DNA from: Stutzerimonas stutzeri
GTDB taxonomy: Bacteria > Pseudomonadota > Gammaproteobacteria > Pseudomonadales > Pseudomonadaceae
DNA: 64,000 nt
Reading direction: 5' to 3'
NCBI GenBank assembly: GCA_002387205.1
Contig: DGLA01000016.1
Location: 1 to 64,000, forward strand
Part shown: positions 1 to 10,415 of the stretch, piece by piece
Layout: each line of letters starts with the position of its first letter
Numbering within the stretch: position 1 is the stretch's first letter
Translations under genes and position numbers: made by a program
The notes under the pieces: model-generated
Told to the model about the DNA's origin: nothing
The model's input: the letters and a program-made list of their open reading frames with translations, nothing else
The model's database searches: none

Positions 1-334
1 CACGCGGGGCGATGCCGGCCAGGCAGTTGACCTGGGTGTTGCCCAGCACCTTGGCGTAGGCGATGGCCTTGTCCACGCCGGCGCGGAACTCCTCGACCCG
101 CTCCGGCAGGATGGCGATGCCACGCTCGCCGCCGGCCCAGTCACCGGCCGGCAGGTTGAATAGCACCTGGGTCAGCTTGTTGGCATCCAGCTGAGCCTTG
201 ATCTGCTCGGCAGGGAAGTCATAGGGGAACAGGTACTCGACACCGGAAAAGCCGGCCTCGGCGGCAGCGGCGAAGCGGTCCATGAAGTCCATTTCGGTAA
301 ACAGCATGGACAGGTTGGCGGCAAAGCGGGGCAT
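1..334 (-). CDS. hyi: Hydroxypyruvate isomerase, N-terminal part (cut by window edge)
   Basis: The product isomerises hydroxypyruvate and tartronate semialdehyde in the glyoxylate (glycerate) pathway in the cytoplasm. The first 111 residues are visible: they begin MPRFAANLSMLFTEM and contain FSGVEYLFPYDFPA and LFNLPAGDWAGGERGIA, which match the N-terminal TIM-barrel strands of Hyi/OtnI proteins. The start is an ATG read at 334-332 with a weak AGGAG-like site upstream. It lies downstream of gcl on the same strand, as expected for a gcl-hyi operon, although 177 bp of palindromic repeats separate the two genes. The 3' end is outside the window. Confidence 0.9.
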   Translation of the reverse strand, partial: MPRFAANLSMLFTEMDFMDRFAAAAEAGFSGVEYLFPYDFPAEQIKAQLDANKLTQVLFNLPAGDWAGGERGIAILPERVEEFRAGVDKAIAYAKVLGNTQVNCLAGIAPR

Positions 335-367
335 GGGTAACTCCTTGTGATCTGTACGGATCAGTTC

Positions 368-500
368 GGTGGATGTTCTGCGCGATATCCACCCTACGGT
401 TTCAGCGGTGTTGCATTTGGTGGATATGCTTCGCGATATCCACCCTACGGGTCCGAAGTGCTCCTGCCCGTAGGGTGGAAGACCGCGAAGCGTCTTCCAC
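368..500. repeat. Cluster of three REP-like palindromic units
   Basis: Three copies of a palindromic unit built around GGTGGAT...ATCCACCCTACG occur at 368-398, 419-449 and, in inverted orientation, 469-500. Each has self-complementary arms (GGTGGAT/ATCCACC or GGTGGAAGAC/GTCTTCCAC) flanking a CGCGAAGCG-like centre. I recognise the sequence class as an extragenic palindrome common in P. stutzeri-like and P. mendocina-like genomes. It sits between gcl and hyi and could act as an mRNA stabiliser or a partial terminator. Confidence 0.8.
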
Positions 501-511
501 GCGTGGGTGGT

Positions 512-2293
<1,782 letters not shown>

Positions 2294-2447
2294 GGTCGTT
2301 CCTCCTGGCTTGGAGCCTGTGCACGATCGGTTGCGCGTCGTGAACGGCTCCTATTCGATAGTTTTTCTACGTGGCCCAAGCATGAAGGGCTGGCAGGAAC
2401 GAGGGAATTGGTCGAGACTTCAGTTCTGTCGATATCAGGAGTATCGA

Positions 2448-3356
2448 ATGGATCGTTACTCGACCCTGCACAGCTTCGTACTGGTCGCCGAGAGCGGCAG
2501 CTTCGCCGCCGCTGCGCTGAAGGAGGGCGTGACGCCCGTCGTCATGGGCCGCCGGTTGGACGCGCTGGAACGGCACCTGGGCGTCAAGCTGATGCACCGC
2601 TCGACGCGCGGGCTGGCACTGACCGATCTGGGTGAGCAGTACCTGGAGCGCGCCCGCGGGTTGCTGAAGGATTTCGAGGAGGCCGATGCCAGCATCAGCC
2701 ACCACGGCACCTCGGTTCGCGGCCATCTGGTGGTCTCGGCCCCGGCGGCATTCGGTCGCCGGCACATCGGCCCGCACGCACCGGCCTTCCAGGCGCGCTA
2801 CCCCGATTTGCAGCTGTCATTCAACTTCACCGACAGCGTGGTGGACCTGGTGCGTCATGGCTACGACATGGGCATCCGCATCGGCGAGGTGACCGATCCC
2901 AACTATGTGGCCATCAAGCTGTTTCCCAATCGCCGCGTGGTCTGCGGCGCGCCGGATTACTTCGAGCGACAGGGCGTGCCGCGCACCCTGGAAGACCTCG
3001 CGCGGCACAACTGCCTGGCGTTCAACCTGCAAGGCGGGCAACAGCGTGGCTGGACTTTTCTGCGTGACGGCAAGCAAGTGGCGGTGCGGGTGGCCGGCAA
3101 CCTCGACTGCAACGACGGTGAACTGCTGTTCGACTGGGTCAAGCAGGGCCTGGGCATCGGCTGGCGCTCGACCTGGGAGATCCAGGCCGAGCTCAAGCGC
3201 GGTGAGCTGGTGACGGTACTCGACGAGTACGCGCTGCCGGCCTACGACATCCAGGCCGTCTACCCGCAGCAACGCTACCTGCCGGCCAAGGTGCGCTACT
3301 TCATCGACTACCTGAAGGGCGTCTACAACGCACCGGGGTATTGGGAGGTGCGCTGA
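2448..3356 (+). CDS. LysR-family transcriptional regulator
   Basis: A 302-residue LysR-type regulator. The N-terminal winged HTH covers about residues 1-60 (MDRYSTLHSFVLVAESGSF, then LDALERHLGVKLMHRSTRG), followed by a periplasmic-binding-like effector domain (about 90-295). The ATG at 2448 is chosen because AGGAG lies 7 nt upstream; a longer reading frame begins at 2166 but overlaps gcl and lacks homology. It is transcribed divergently from gcl with 154 bp between them, so it is the obvious candidate regulator of gcl-hyi; this is inference. The effector is unknown. Confidence 0.93.
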   Translation: MDRYSTLHSFVLVAESGSFAAAALKEGVTPVVMGRRLDALERHLGVKLMHRSTRGLALTDLGEQYLERARGLLKDFEEADASISHHGTSVRGHLVVSAPAAFGRRHIGPHAPAFQARYPDLQLSFNFTDSVVDLVRHGYDMGIRIGEVTDPNYVAIKLFPNRRVVCGAPDYFERQGVPRTLEDLARHNCLAFNLQGGQQRGWTFLRDGKQVAVRVAGNLDCNDGELLFDWVKQGLGIGWRSTWEIQAELKRGELVTVLDEYALPAYDIQAVYPQQRYLPAKVRYFIDYLKGVYNAPGYWEVR

Positions 3357-3418
3357 GGCGAACCACGCCGCCCCGGGGCGAGTCACAACAAGGGTCATGT
3401 ATCGGCGCGAGGCTACCC

Positions 3419-4261
3419 GTGGACTCCCTGAAAATCGCCACCTTCAACATCAACGGCATCCGCGCGCGGCGGACCAACCTGCTCGAATGGCTGGAGCGCG
3501 AGCAGCCCGACGTGGTCTGCCTGCAGGAACTGAAGGCGCAGGACGCCGACTTTCCCATCGATGACATCCGCGCCGCCGGTTATGGCGCTATCTGGCAGGG
3601 GCAGAAGTCCTGGAACGGCGTGGCGATCCTCGCCAAGGGCGACGATCCTCTGGAGATCCGCCGTGGCCTGCCGGGCGACCCGGACGACACCCACAGCCGC
3701 TATCTGGAGGCGGCCGCGCATGGGGTCATCGTCGCCTGCCTCTACCTGCCCAACGGCAACCCGCAGCCGGGGCCGAAGTTCGATTACAAGCTGAGTTGGT
3801 TCGAACGTTTCATCGAGCACGCAGCGGGCCTGTTCACCAACGGTCATCCTGTGGTCCTGGCCGGCGATTACAACGTCGTGCCCACTGACGAAGACATCTA
3901 CAACCCGAAGTCCTGGCGAAAGGATGCGCTGCTCCAACCCGAAAGCCGGGAGTGCTTCGAGCGCCTGCTGGCTCAGGGTTGGACGGATGCCTTGCGCGCC
4001 AAGTACCCGGACGAGCGCATCTACACCTTCTGGGATTATTTTCGCCAGCACTGGCAGAAGAATTCCGGACTGCGCATCGACCATCTCCTACTGAGTGCCG
4101 ATCTGGCGCCGCGACTGGTCGATGCCGGCGTTGATCGCTGGGTACGTGACCAGGAACATGCCAGCGACCACGCGCCGACCTGGATTACCCTGCGCGGTGA
4201 GGCGGCGAAGGACAAGCCTGAGCCGGCCAAGCGCAGCAAGGGCAAGGCGGAGGGTCGCTAG
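3419..4261 (+). CDS. xthA: Exodeoxyribonuclease III
   Basis: AP endonuclease/3'-5' exonuclease of the EEP superfamily, acting in base-excision repair. Visible motifs in order are FNINGIRARR (N-terminal Asn), CLQELKAQDADFP (metal-binding Glu), GDYNVVPTDEDIYNP (catalytic Asp-Asn), FWDYF, RIDHLLLS and the C-terminal SDHAPTWI with the catalytic His. The GTG at 3419 (VDSLKIATFN) fits the family start; extending to 3341 would add 26 unmatched residues. The Lys-rich C-terminal tail (KDKPEPAKRSKGKAEGR) is an extension beyond the catalytic core. It starts 62 bp after the LysR gene. Confidence 0.95.
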   Translation: MDSLKIATFNINGIRARRTNLLEWLEREQPDVVCLQELKAQDADFPIDDIRAAGYGAIWQGQKSWNGVAILAKGDDPLEIRRGLPGDPDDTHSRYLEAAAHGVIVACLYLPNGNPQPGPKFDYKLSWFERFIEHAAGLFTNGHPVVLAGDYNVVPTDEDIYNPKSWRKDALLQPESRECFERLLAQGWTDALRAKYPDERIYTFWDYFRQHWQKNSGLRIDHLLLSADLAPRLVDAGVDRWVRDQEHASDHAPTWITLRGEAAKDKPEPAKRSKGKAEGR

Positions 4262-4514
4262 CATGTTCTGCCGAGCGCAATCGTGTCGACGGCTGCTCTG
4301 ATCCGCCAGCAGAGTGAGCGGCGGCTGTGCGAATCGCCGGTGTGAACCGCACGTACGGCAAGGGCCAGTCGTCGCCGGTTTGCCAGCGCCAGCGGCCGTA
4401 CCAGTAGTATCTGGAGCAAGCCTGTGAGGCTAGCTTTGGATGATGCGGTTTGCAGTCGCTGTATTTGTATTCATCGCGGCTGGGCATTGGCGGGCGTCGA
4501 TGAGGAGAGGCTTC

Positions 4515-5798
4515 ATGACTGAGAATTTCATCCCAAACCATTTCCATCATTCCGCGATGACCGATGATTCCGCAGCCATTCTGCTCCGGCTCGAAGGGAG
4601 CAACCTTTCCCTGAGCGAGATGCTCACCGAAGCGCTGCATTCAGTGCGCACCCACCTGGGCATGGATGTGGCGTTCATCAGCGAGTTTCGAGGCGGGATG
4701 CGCGTTTTTCGTTATCTCGATGGCAATTTCGTGCCGCTGAAACTCTCGGTGGGAAGCGCCGGCCCGCTGGAAGACAGCTATTGCCAGCGAGTCGTGGACG
4801 GCCGGTTGCCGGAACTGATCCCGGATGCCGCTCTGCTGCCCGAGGCGCTTGCGCTGCCGGTGACGCGAGAGCTGCCCGTGGGTGCCCACCTTAGCGTGCC
4901 GCTGCGTTTCAGCGATGGGCGCCTGTACGGTACTTTCTGTTGCTTCAGCACGACAGCTGACGGCACCTTGAACGAGCGCGATCTGAACACCTTGCGGTTG
5001 TTTGCCGAATTTGCAGGGCGTTTGCTTGAACGCCATGCGCGCAGCGAAATGGTCTACAGCGAGACGCACGCGCGAATCCGATCGGTGCTGAGTGAGCGGG
5101 CCTATTCGACGGTCTACCAGCCGATCGTCCATCTGCTTGAAAACCGAATCGTGGGGTTCGAGGCGCTGGCCCGGTTCAGCGCCTCCCCCAGGCGCAGCCC
5201 CGACCAGTGGTTCGCCGAAGCCGGTTCGGTCGGCTTGCAGCAGGACCTGGAAATTGCACTGATAGAAGAAGCGCTCAAGGGGCTCGCCTTTCTGCCCGAG
5301 CATACTTACCTGTCGCTCAACGTATCTCCCGCCACGGTGCTCAGCGGTGCGCTGGCGGCGGCGCTTGCCAGCCAGTCGCTCGATCGGCTGATGCTGGAAG
5401 TTACCGAACATGCCTCGATTTCTGATTACGCGCAGATCGCCGACACGCTCGAACCCTTGCGCAAGCAAGGCTTGCGGCTTGCGGTGGATGACGCCGGCGC
5501 CGGTTACGCCAGTTTTCGCCACATCCTCCGGCTCAAACCGGACGTGATCAAGCTGGACGGAAGCCTCATCCGCAACATCGACAGCAACACCGACTGCCGC
5601 GCGCTGGCTGCCGCCCTGGTCCGCTTCGCCGAAGAAACAGGCAGCAAGGTGGTGGCCGAATGCATCGAGACCGAGGCGGAGCTGGCAGTGCTTCGCGTGC
5701 TCAAGGTGAACAAGGCGCAGGGCTACCTGCTCGGGCGCCCGGCGCCCATCACCGCGCCGGTCTCAGCGGCATTTGACGGATCGGCCGTCGCCGGCTGA
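4515..5798 (+). CDS. GAF-EAL domain cyclic-di-GMP phosphodiesterase
   Basis: Predicted soluble c-di-GMP phosphodiesterase of 427 residues. A GAF-type sensor domain covers about residues 30-175 and a complete EAL domain about 187-425. EAL catalytic signatures are all present: EALARF, the metal-binding Asn in LSLNVSPA, EVTEH, the paired Asp in VDDAGAGYASF, IKLDGSLI, AECIE and QGYLLGRP. No GGDEF domain and no membrane segment. The start at 4515 is supported by GAGGAGAGG just upstream; upstream in-frame ATGs lack a site. An active enzyme is expected because no catalytic residue is missing. Confidence 0.92.
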   Translation: MTENFIPNHFHHSAMTDDSAAILLRLEGSNLSLSEMLTEALHSVRTHLGMDVAFISEFRGGMRVFRYLDGNFVPLKLSVGSAGPLEDSYCQRVVDGRLPELIPDAALLPEALALPVTRELPVGAHLSVPLRFSDGRLYGTFCCFSTTADGTLNERDLNTLRLFAEFAGRLLERHARSEMVYSETHARIRSVLSERAYSTVYQPIVHLLENRIVGFEALARFSASPRRSPDQWFAEAGSVGLQQDLEIALIEEALKGLAFLPEHTYLSLNVSPATVLSGALAAALASQSLDRLMLEVTEHASISDYAQIADTLEPLRKQGLRLAVDDAGAGYASFRHILRLKPDVIKLDGSLIRNIDSNTDCRALAAALVRFAEETGSKVVAECIETEAELAVLRVLKVNKAQGYLLGRPAPITAPVSAAFDGSAVAG

Positions 5799-5817
5799 GC
5801 TTCGCCTGCATTAGCTG

Positions 5818-7194
5818 TCAGGGCTCGGCTTGCCAGCCACCCCCGAGCGCCTGATACAGGGTGATCAGCGCGTTGAGCCGGCTTTCGCGTAGCTGCACGG
5901 CTGCCAGCTCGGTGTTGAACAGGTTGCGCTGGGCATCAAGGGTCTCCAGATACGACGAGTAGCCCGCGCGGTAGCGGTCCTCGGCGTAGGTCAGGGAACG
6001 CTCGAGGACGGCTCGGCGAGCGGCGACGCGGGCGAGTTGCTGGCGCAGGTTAGTGACCGCCGAGAGGCTGTTTTCCACTTCCCTGAAGGCGTCCAGCGCC
6101 GCAGCGCGGTAGGCGAAAGCCGCCTGGTTACGCTGGGCGACCGCGATGTTCACACCCGCCTCCAGCCGCCCGGCATCAAAGATAGGCGCGAGAACACTGG
6201 CGCCCAGATCCCAGACGCGCACCGGGTCGTAGTCGAGCGAGTTGACGAAGAGCTGGCCGAGACTGGCGGACAGCTGTACCTGGGGCAGGAATCGGTCACG
6301 CTGGGCCTGCAGGTTCAGGCTGCTGGCCGCGAGCAGCAGCTCGGCCTGCTGGATGTCCGGGCGGCGTCGCAGCAGCTCCGAAGGCAGCACGCCCGGCACC
6401 GGAGGCGGCTCGATGGCCAGCAGCCCGGCGCCGCGCTCCACGTCCCCTGGGAATCGCCCGGTGAGCAGGCGCAGGGCATTTTCCTGCTCCCGGATCGCCT
6501 GTTGCAGTTGCGGCAGCAATTCGGCGGCGGCTTCGTATTCCGATTGCGCCTGGCTCAGCTCCAGCTGCGAGGTGTAGCCGAGGCTGGCGCGATCCTCGGC
6601 GACGCGCAGCGCCTCCTGTCTTGAATCGACGGTTTCGCGCGTGACGTAGAGCTGGCGGTCCAGTGACAACAACGACACATAGGCACGGGCAGTAGTGCTC
6701 GCCACTGCCAGCCGGACAGCGTCTCGCTCGGCCTCGGTCGCGCGGTATTGCAACTGCGCCGCTTCCCTCAGCCGCCGCAGCCGACCCCAGAGGTCCACTT
6801 CGTAGGACACTTGCAGGGCTGGCTGCACGGCGGTGGTATGCGTAATGCCCAGTACGCTGAGCTCGCGGGTGCGTTGCGCTCCCAGCGCAGCGTCCAGCGA
6901 CGGCATGAGCGCGGCGCGGGACAGCTGGATCTGTTCGCGTGCCTGTTCGACGCGCGAGGCCGCGCTCAGTATGTCGGTGTTTTGCGCCAGTGCCGCCTCC
7001 ACCAGCGCCGTCAATTGAGGATCACCGAACGCCTGCCACCAGGTCGCGGATAGCTCGACCCTGTTCGATCCCGGTTCCCGCCAGTCTGCCGGCGCAGTGA
7101 ACGTCGCTTCAGGCGGAAGCGGCTGGCGGGGCGGCATACAGCCAGCCAGCGTGACCAGCAGCAGGCCTGACAACAGACGGGGCAGGGCAGTCAT
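5818..7194 (-). CDS. Outer-membrane efflux lipoprotein (OprM/NodT family)
   Basis: Trimeric TolC-like outer-membrane factor of 458 residues and last gene of a three-gene efflux operon. The N-terminus has a lipoprotein signal ending in the lipobox LAGC (MTALPRLLSGLLLVTLAGC). Two OEP repeats follow (about 50-240 and 255-450), with the characteristic LLRRRPDIQQAE stretch before the second. The start codon overlaps the stop of the adaptor gene by 4 nt (ATGA), indicating translational coupling. It would connect the inner-membrane pump to the exterior. Substrate unknown. Confidence 0.94.
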   Translation of the reverse strand: MTALPRLLSGLLLVTLAGCMPPRQPLPPEATFTAPADWREPGSNRVELSATWWQAFGDPQLTALVEAALAQNTDILSAASRVEQAREQIQLSRAALMPSLDAALGAQRTRELSVLGITHTTAVQPALQVSYEVDLWGRLRRLREAAQLQYRATEAERDAVRLAVASTTARAYVSLLSLDRQLYVTRETVDSRQEALRVAEDRASLGYTSQLELSQAQSEYEAAAELLPQLQQAIREQENALRLLTGRFPGDVERGAGLLAIEPPPVPGVLPSELLRRRPDIQQAELLLAASSLNLQAQRDRFLPQVQLSASLGQLFVNSLDYDPVRVWDLGASVLAPIFDAGRLEAGVNIAVAQRNQAAFAYRAAALDAFREVENSLSAVTNLRQQLARVAARRAVLERSLTYAEDRYRAGYSSYLETLDAQRNLFNTELAAVQLRESRLNALITLYQALGGGWQAEP

Positions 7195-8384
7195 TGTGCG
7201 CCATCCGCGGTGGATCGCTCCGCTGCCGCTGCCGCTGAGGCACCGGTGTCCACATGGGTGACCACCGACAGGCCGGGGCGCAGCCGCTTGGCGAGTGGCT
7301 GATCCGGGTCGATGGAAATGCGCACCGGCACGCGCTGGACCACTTTGGTGAAATTGCCCGTTGCGTTATCCGGGCGCAGTACGCTGAATTCCGAGCCGGT
7401 CGCTGGCGCCAGGCGCTGCACATGACCGCGCAGACGCGCGCCGTCCAGCGCATCGACTTCAATCTCGACCGGCTGACCGGGGCGCATGGCGTAGGTCTGG
7501 GTTTCCTTGTAGTTGGCGATTACCCAGAGCTGTTCCGGCACCAGATAGAGCAGCTGCGAGCCAGCCGTTACGTACTGACCCTGGCGCACCGTGACTTCGC
7601 TGACCTGTCCGTCACGCGGCGCCTCTATCACGGTGTTGTCCAAGTCGATCTGCGCGCGCTTGAGCGCCGACTCGGCGATTTCCACCTGCGCCTGCAGGCC
7701 GCCGCGTGAGACTTCGCTGGCCTTGAGCGTCTGTTCGGCGATGGCGATCGCGGCCCTGGCCTGCTTGACGTTGGCAGCCGCGGCGCGCGCGCTGGCGCGG
7801 ATCTGATCGCGCTCACGGATGGAAACCGAGCCGCGCTGGGCCAGTTCATTGACCCGTTTTTCATCGGCCAGGGCTCGCTGCAGCTCTGCTTCGGCGGCGG
7901 ACAACTCGGCGCGGCGCGACGCCAAGGTGGCCTGGTTGGAGGCAAGGGTCTGCTCAAGATTCTCCAGGTCGAAGCGCCGCGCCGCGAGTTCAGCGCGGCG
8001 CTGTTCGACCAGCTGGCGGTACTGCCGGTCATCGATACGCACCAGCCGTTCGCCCTTGGCGACCTGCTCGAAGTCCTGCACCAGTACCTCGGTCACATAG
8101 CCGTTGACCTGGGGTGCCAATACGGTGATCTGCCCGCGCACATAGGCATTCTCGGTGACCGCCACGCGGCCGCTGAACGGCCAGAGCTGCCAGGCATAGA
8201 GGATCGCCAGGACACCAACGATCGCCACCAGCAGCATCAGCAAGACCGAGCGGCGGCTCGGCTTGATGGTTTTCGGCGGATCGTCAGGGGTCGGGCCGGC
8301 GTCGGTGGCAGCAGCAGCAGCAGCAGCAGTGGGCTGGGCCGGCTGAAGGTCTTCTTGTTCCTCGGCTTGGGTGCGTTCGCTCAT
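7191..8384 (-). CDS. HlyD/EmrA-family membrane-fusion (adaptor) protein
   Basis: Periplasmic adaptor of 397 residues for an EmrAB-type pump. It has a cytoplasmic N-tail containing an alanine run, one membrane segment (about 45-68), a first lipoyl half (NAYVRGQITVLAPQVNGYV), a long alpha-helical hairpin rich in Ala/Glu/Arg (about 125-245), the second lipoyl half (IDLDNTVIEAPRDGQVSEV) and a beta-barrel. Both gene junctions are 4-nt ATGA overlaps. The alanine run is encoded by an uninterrupted GCA-type tract at 8308-8329. Confidence 0.94.
   Translation of the reverse strand: MSERTQAEEQEDLQPAQPTAAAAAAATDAGPTPDDPPKTIKPSRRSVLLMLLVAIVGVLAILYAWQLWPFSGRVAVTENAYVRGQITVLAPQVNGYVTEVLVQDFEQVAKGERLVRIDDRQYRQLVEQRRAELAARRFDLENLEQTLASNQATLASRRAELSAAEAELQRALADEKRVNELAQRGSVSIRERDQIRASARAAAANVKQARAAIAIAEQTLKASEVSRGGLQAQVEIAESALKRAQIDLDNTVIEAPRDGQVSEVTVRQGQYVTAGSQLLYLVPEQLWVIANYKETQTYAMRPGQPVEIEVDALDGARLRGHVQRLAPATGSEFSVLRPDNATGNFTKVVQRVPVRISIDPDQPLAKRLRPGLSVVTHVDTGASAAAAAERSTADGAQ
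8308..8329. repeat. GCA trinucleotide tract inside the adaptor gene
   Basis: Seven consecutive GCA/CAG units encode an alanine run in the cytoplasmic tail of the HlyD-type adaptor. Slippage would change length by whole residues and keep the frame. Confidence 0.85.
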
Positions 8385-10012
8385 GGAGAGGCGGCATTCC
8401 TGTTCTGCTGCGCAATGCGCAGGGTGCGATAGAGCGTCCAGCCGAACACGCCGATGGAAAGCATGCCGATCAGCCGGAATACGTCGTTGAAGGCCAGCAC
8501 GTTGGCTTCCCGTGTGGCCGCTTGGCTCAGCTGCGCCGCGCTCTGTGCCTGGCGCAGCCGAGGGTCGTTCTGGTGCGGTATCAGCGCCTGGCTCTGGGCC
8601 TGCAAGCGGCCGGCAACCCGCGGGTCGCCGGCCACCACCTGTTCGGTGAGATGGCTGGAGTGGTACTTCTCACGCATCACCTGATAGGTGCCGAACAGCG
8701 ATGGGGCCGCCAGGCCGCCGAGGCTCTGGGTCATGGTGAACAAGACGATGAAGGTCACCAGATAGTTCGGCCCGTTGCGCAAGGCTCGGCCGATGCCGGT
8801 GATCAGCAGCGGACCGAGAAACATGCCGCTGGCGAAGGCCAGCAGGCCCTGGCTGAGGAACATGTCATGTGGGCGGGTCAGGTTAGTGGCATCGATGTCG
8901 AGAAAGCTGGCGATCGCGATCAGCACGATCGACAACAGGATCTGCGGAAACGCCATCGACGGGCTGAAGGTCATGGCGCTGCCGGCAATGCCCATGACCA
9001 GGCCCAGCAGGATCACGGCGTACAGTGGCTGCAGTTGTTCGGTGCCCATGCCGAGTGTCTGCAGCAGGCCTACCGCGCCATAGGTCTGCTCGGACAGAAG
9101 CAGGCGCAGCGCGAGCGCGCCAAAGGCGAAGCGCAGCATCTCGGCGGTACCCAGCCAGCGGGTGTGCAGCAGCGGATTGCGTCGATGATGCTCGATCATG
9201 AAGGCCGCGCACATCAGCAGCAGCGCAGCGATGAGGGCGTAGCCCAGCCAGGGTTGCTCGGTCCACCAGAGGATGCGTCCCTGGGCCAGGACCCCGGCGA
9301 TCAAGGCCAGCGCCGGTGCCAGCAGGGCAAAGGTCACGAAGTCCAGCGGTTCGAACACCTTGATGCGCTCGCCCAGCGGCAGCTTGAGCACCACTACCGC
9401 CGCCAGCGAGCAGAGGGCCAGCCCGCTTTCGAACACATAGAGGCGGTGCCATTCACCCATGTCCAGCAGCGCCGGAGACATCAGCCAGGCCAGCGGCGTA
9501 CCCAGCTGGGAGATACCGAAGCCGAAGATCACCCCTTTCGGCAGGCCGACCTTGCCGAACGCCTGCAGCATGTAGAACAGGCCGAGTGATGTGGTGGTCG
9601 CCGCAGCCAGACCGCTGGCGGCGCGCACGAACACGGCCATCTCCCAGCCTTCGACGAACACGTGGGCGATGCTCAGCAGGGCGTAGACGGTCAGACCGAT
9701 CTCGGCGAAGCGGCGCAGCCCGTACTGCTGGCGGACCTTGATCACCAACAGGTTGGCCGAGACGTTGACCATGAAGTAGGCCGCCGGCAGCCAGGCGGCC
9801 TGCGACGGTGTCAGGCCCAGATCGCCCTGGATGCTTGGCAGGTTGGCGATGAACAGCGCATTCCCCAGGCCGCCGGTGATGCCCACCAGTACGGCCACGC
9901 AGGCATAGGCGATACGCAGCGGCATGGAGTGCACCAAGATCGCCGGCGATCCGGGCATCGAAGGGCGCTCATGAGGCTCCCAGCGTGGAACGGGGGCAAG
10001 GTATTGCGGCAT
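8381..10012 (-). CDS. MFS transporter, DHA2-like efflux permease
   Basis: Inner-membrane drug/proton antiporter-type permease, about 543 residues with about 14 hydrophobic segments, beginning IAYACVAVLVGITGGLGNALF. It lies first in an operon with the HlyD adaptor and outer-membrane factor, giving a complete tripartite system. The C-terminal part carries the large loop MREKYHSSHLTEQV and the conserved ATREANVLAFNDVFRLIG typical of this subgroup. The start is uncertain: MPQYLAPVPRWEPHERP at 10012 fits homologues I remember, but the frame is open to 10183 with another ATG at 10108. Substrate unknown. Confidence 0.88.
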   Translation of the reverse strand: MPQYLAPVPRWEPHERPSMPGSPAILVHSMPLRIAYACVAVLVGITGGLGNALFIANLPSIQGDLGLTPSQAAWLPAAYFMVNVSANLLVIKVRQQYGLRRFAEIGLTVYALLSIAHVFVEGWEMAVFVRAASGLAAATTTSLGLFYMLQAFGKVGLPKGVIFGFGISQLGTPLAWLMSPALLDMGEWHRLYVFESGLALCSLAAVVVLKLPLGERIKVFEPLDFVTFALLAPALALIAGVLAQGRILWWTEQPWLGYALIAALLLMCAAFMIEHHRRNPLLHTRWLGTAEMLRFAFGALALRLLLSEQTYGAVGLLQTLGMGTEQLQPLYAVILLGLVMGIAGSAMTFSPSMAFPQILLSIVLIAIASFLDIDATNLTRPHDMFLSQGLLAFASGMFLGPLLITGIGRALRNGPNYLVTFIVLFTMTQSLGGLAAPSLFGTYQVMREKYHSSHLTEQVVAGDPRVAGRLQAQSQALIPHQNDPRLRQAQSAAQLSQAATREANVLAFNDVFRLIGMLSIGVFGWTLYRTLRIAQQNRNAASP

Positions 10013-10415
10013 CTGGCAGGACTCGGGGCTGATTTCTACTGGCCGGCGTGCTGCGACGGGTGGCGGCGATTCTCTTGGGACAATCGTGCGCACGAAATGA
10101 TTGGACATATTTGCTGGCAGATTCGATCTGCAGCATGACGAGCCTGGTAGACATAGGCTTACCGACGAAGACACGACCCACATGAATTGACGAGCACTGG
10201 CGGCTGTGCAAAAGTCGGATCTGTCTTAACGGAATGATATTTCGCAGTGCGAAACAATGCGGCGTAATCAATCATTCGTTAGTCACCGCTACTACAACGA
10301 CAAAACGGTCAGGACGAATTGCCATGCGTACTCTTCATCGGGCGAGCATGCCCGGCCCTGCAACGCTGCCGAATCAAGGTCATGGGTATTCATCTCGCCA
10401 GAGTGAGGTGTCCTG
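10013..10415. other. Divergent intergenic region between efflux operon and acyl-CoA synthetase
   Basis: About 400 bp must hold promoters for both directions. The clearest element is a perfect inverted repeat at 10240-10254 (listed separately). The part from 10013 to 10183 may encode an N-terminal extension of the MFS protein if an upstream start is used. I see no other gene. Confidence 0.6.
10240..10254. promoter_or_regulatory. Perfect 6+3+6 inverted repeat, candidate operator
   Basis: TTTCGC-AGT-GCGAAA is a perfect palindrome in AT-richer DNA between divergent genes, 162 bp upstream of the acyl-CoA synthetase start. Its form resembles short-arm operators of IclR-family regulators (general family knowledge). 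No IclR gene is in the window, so the cognate protein is unknown. Confidence 0.35.

Noticed and set aside
4262..4514. Possible group II intron 3' remnant (GTGAACCGCACGTACGG near 4340)
   Set aside because: The string resembles intron domain V surroundings, but I could not build a domain V hairpin or find any reverse-transcriptase sequence.
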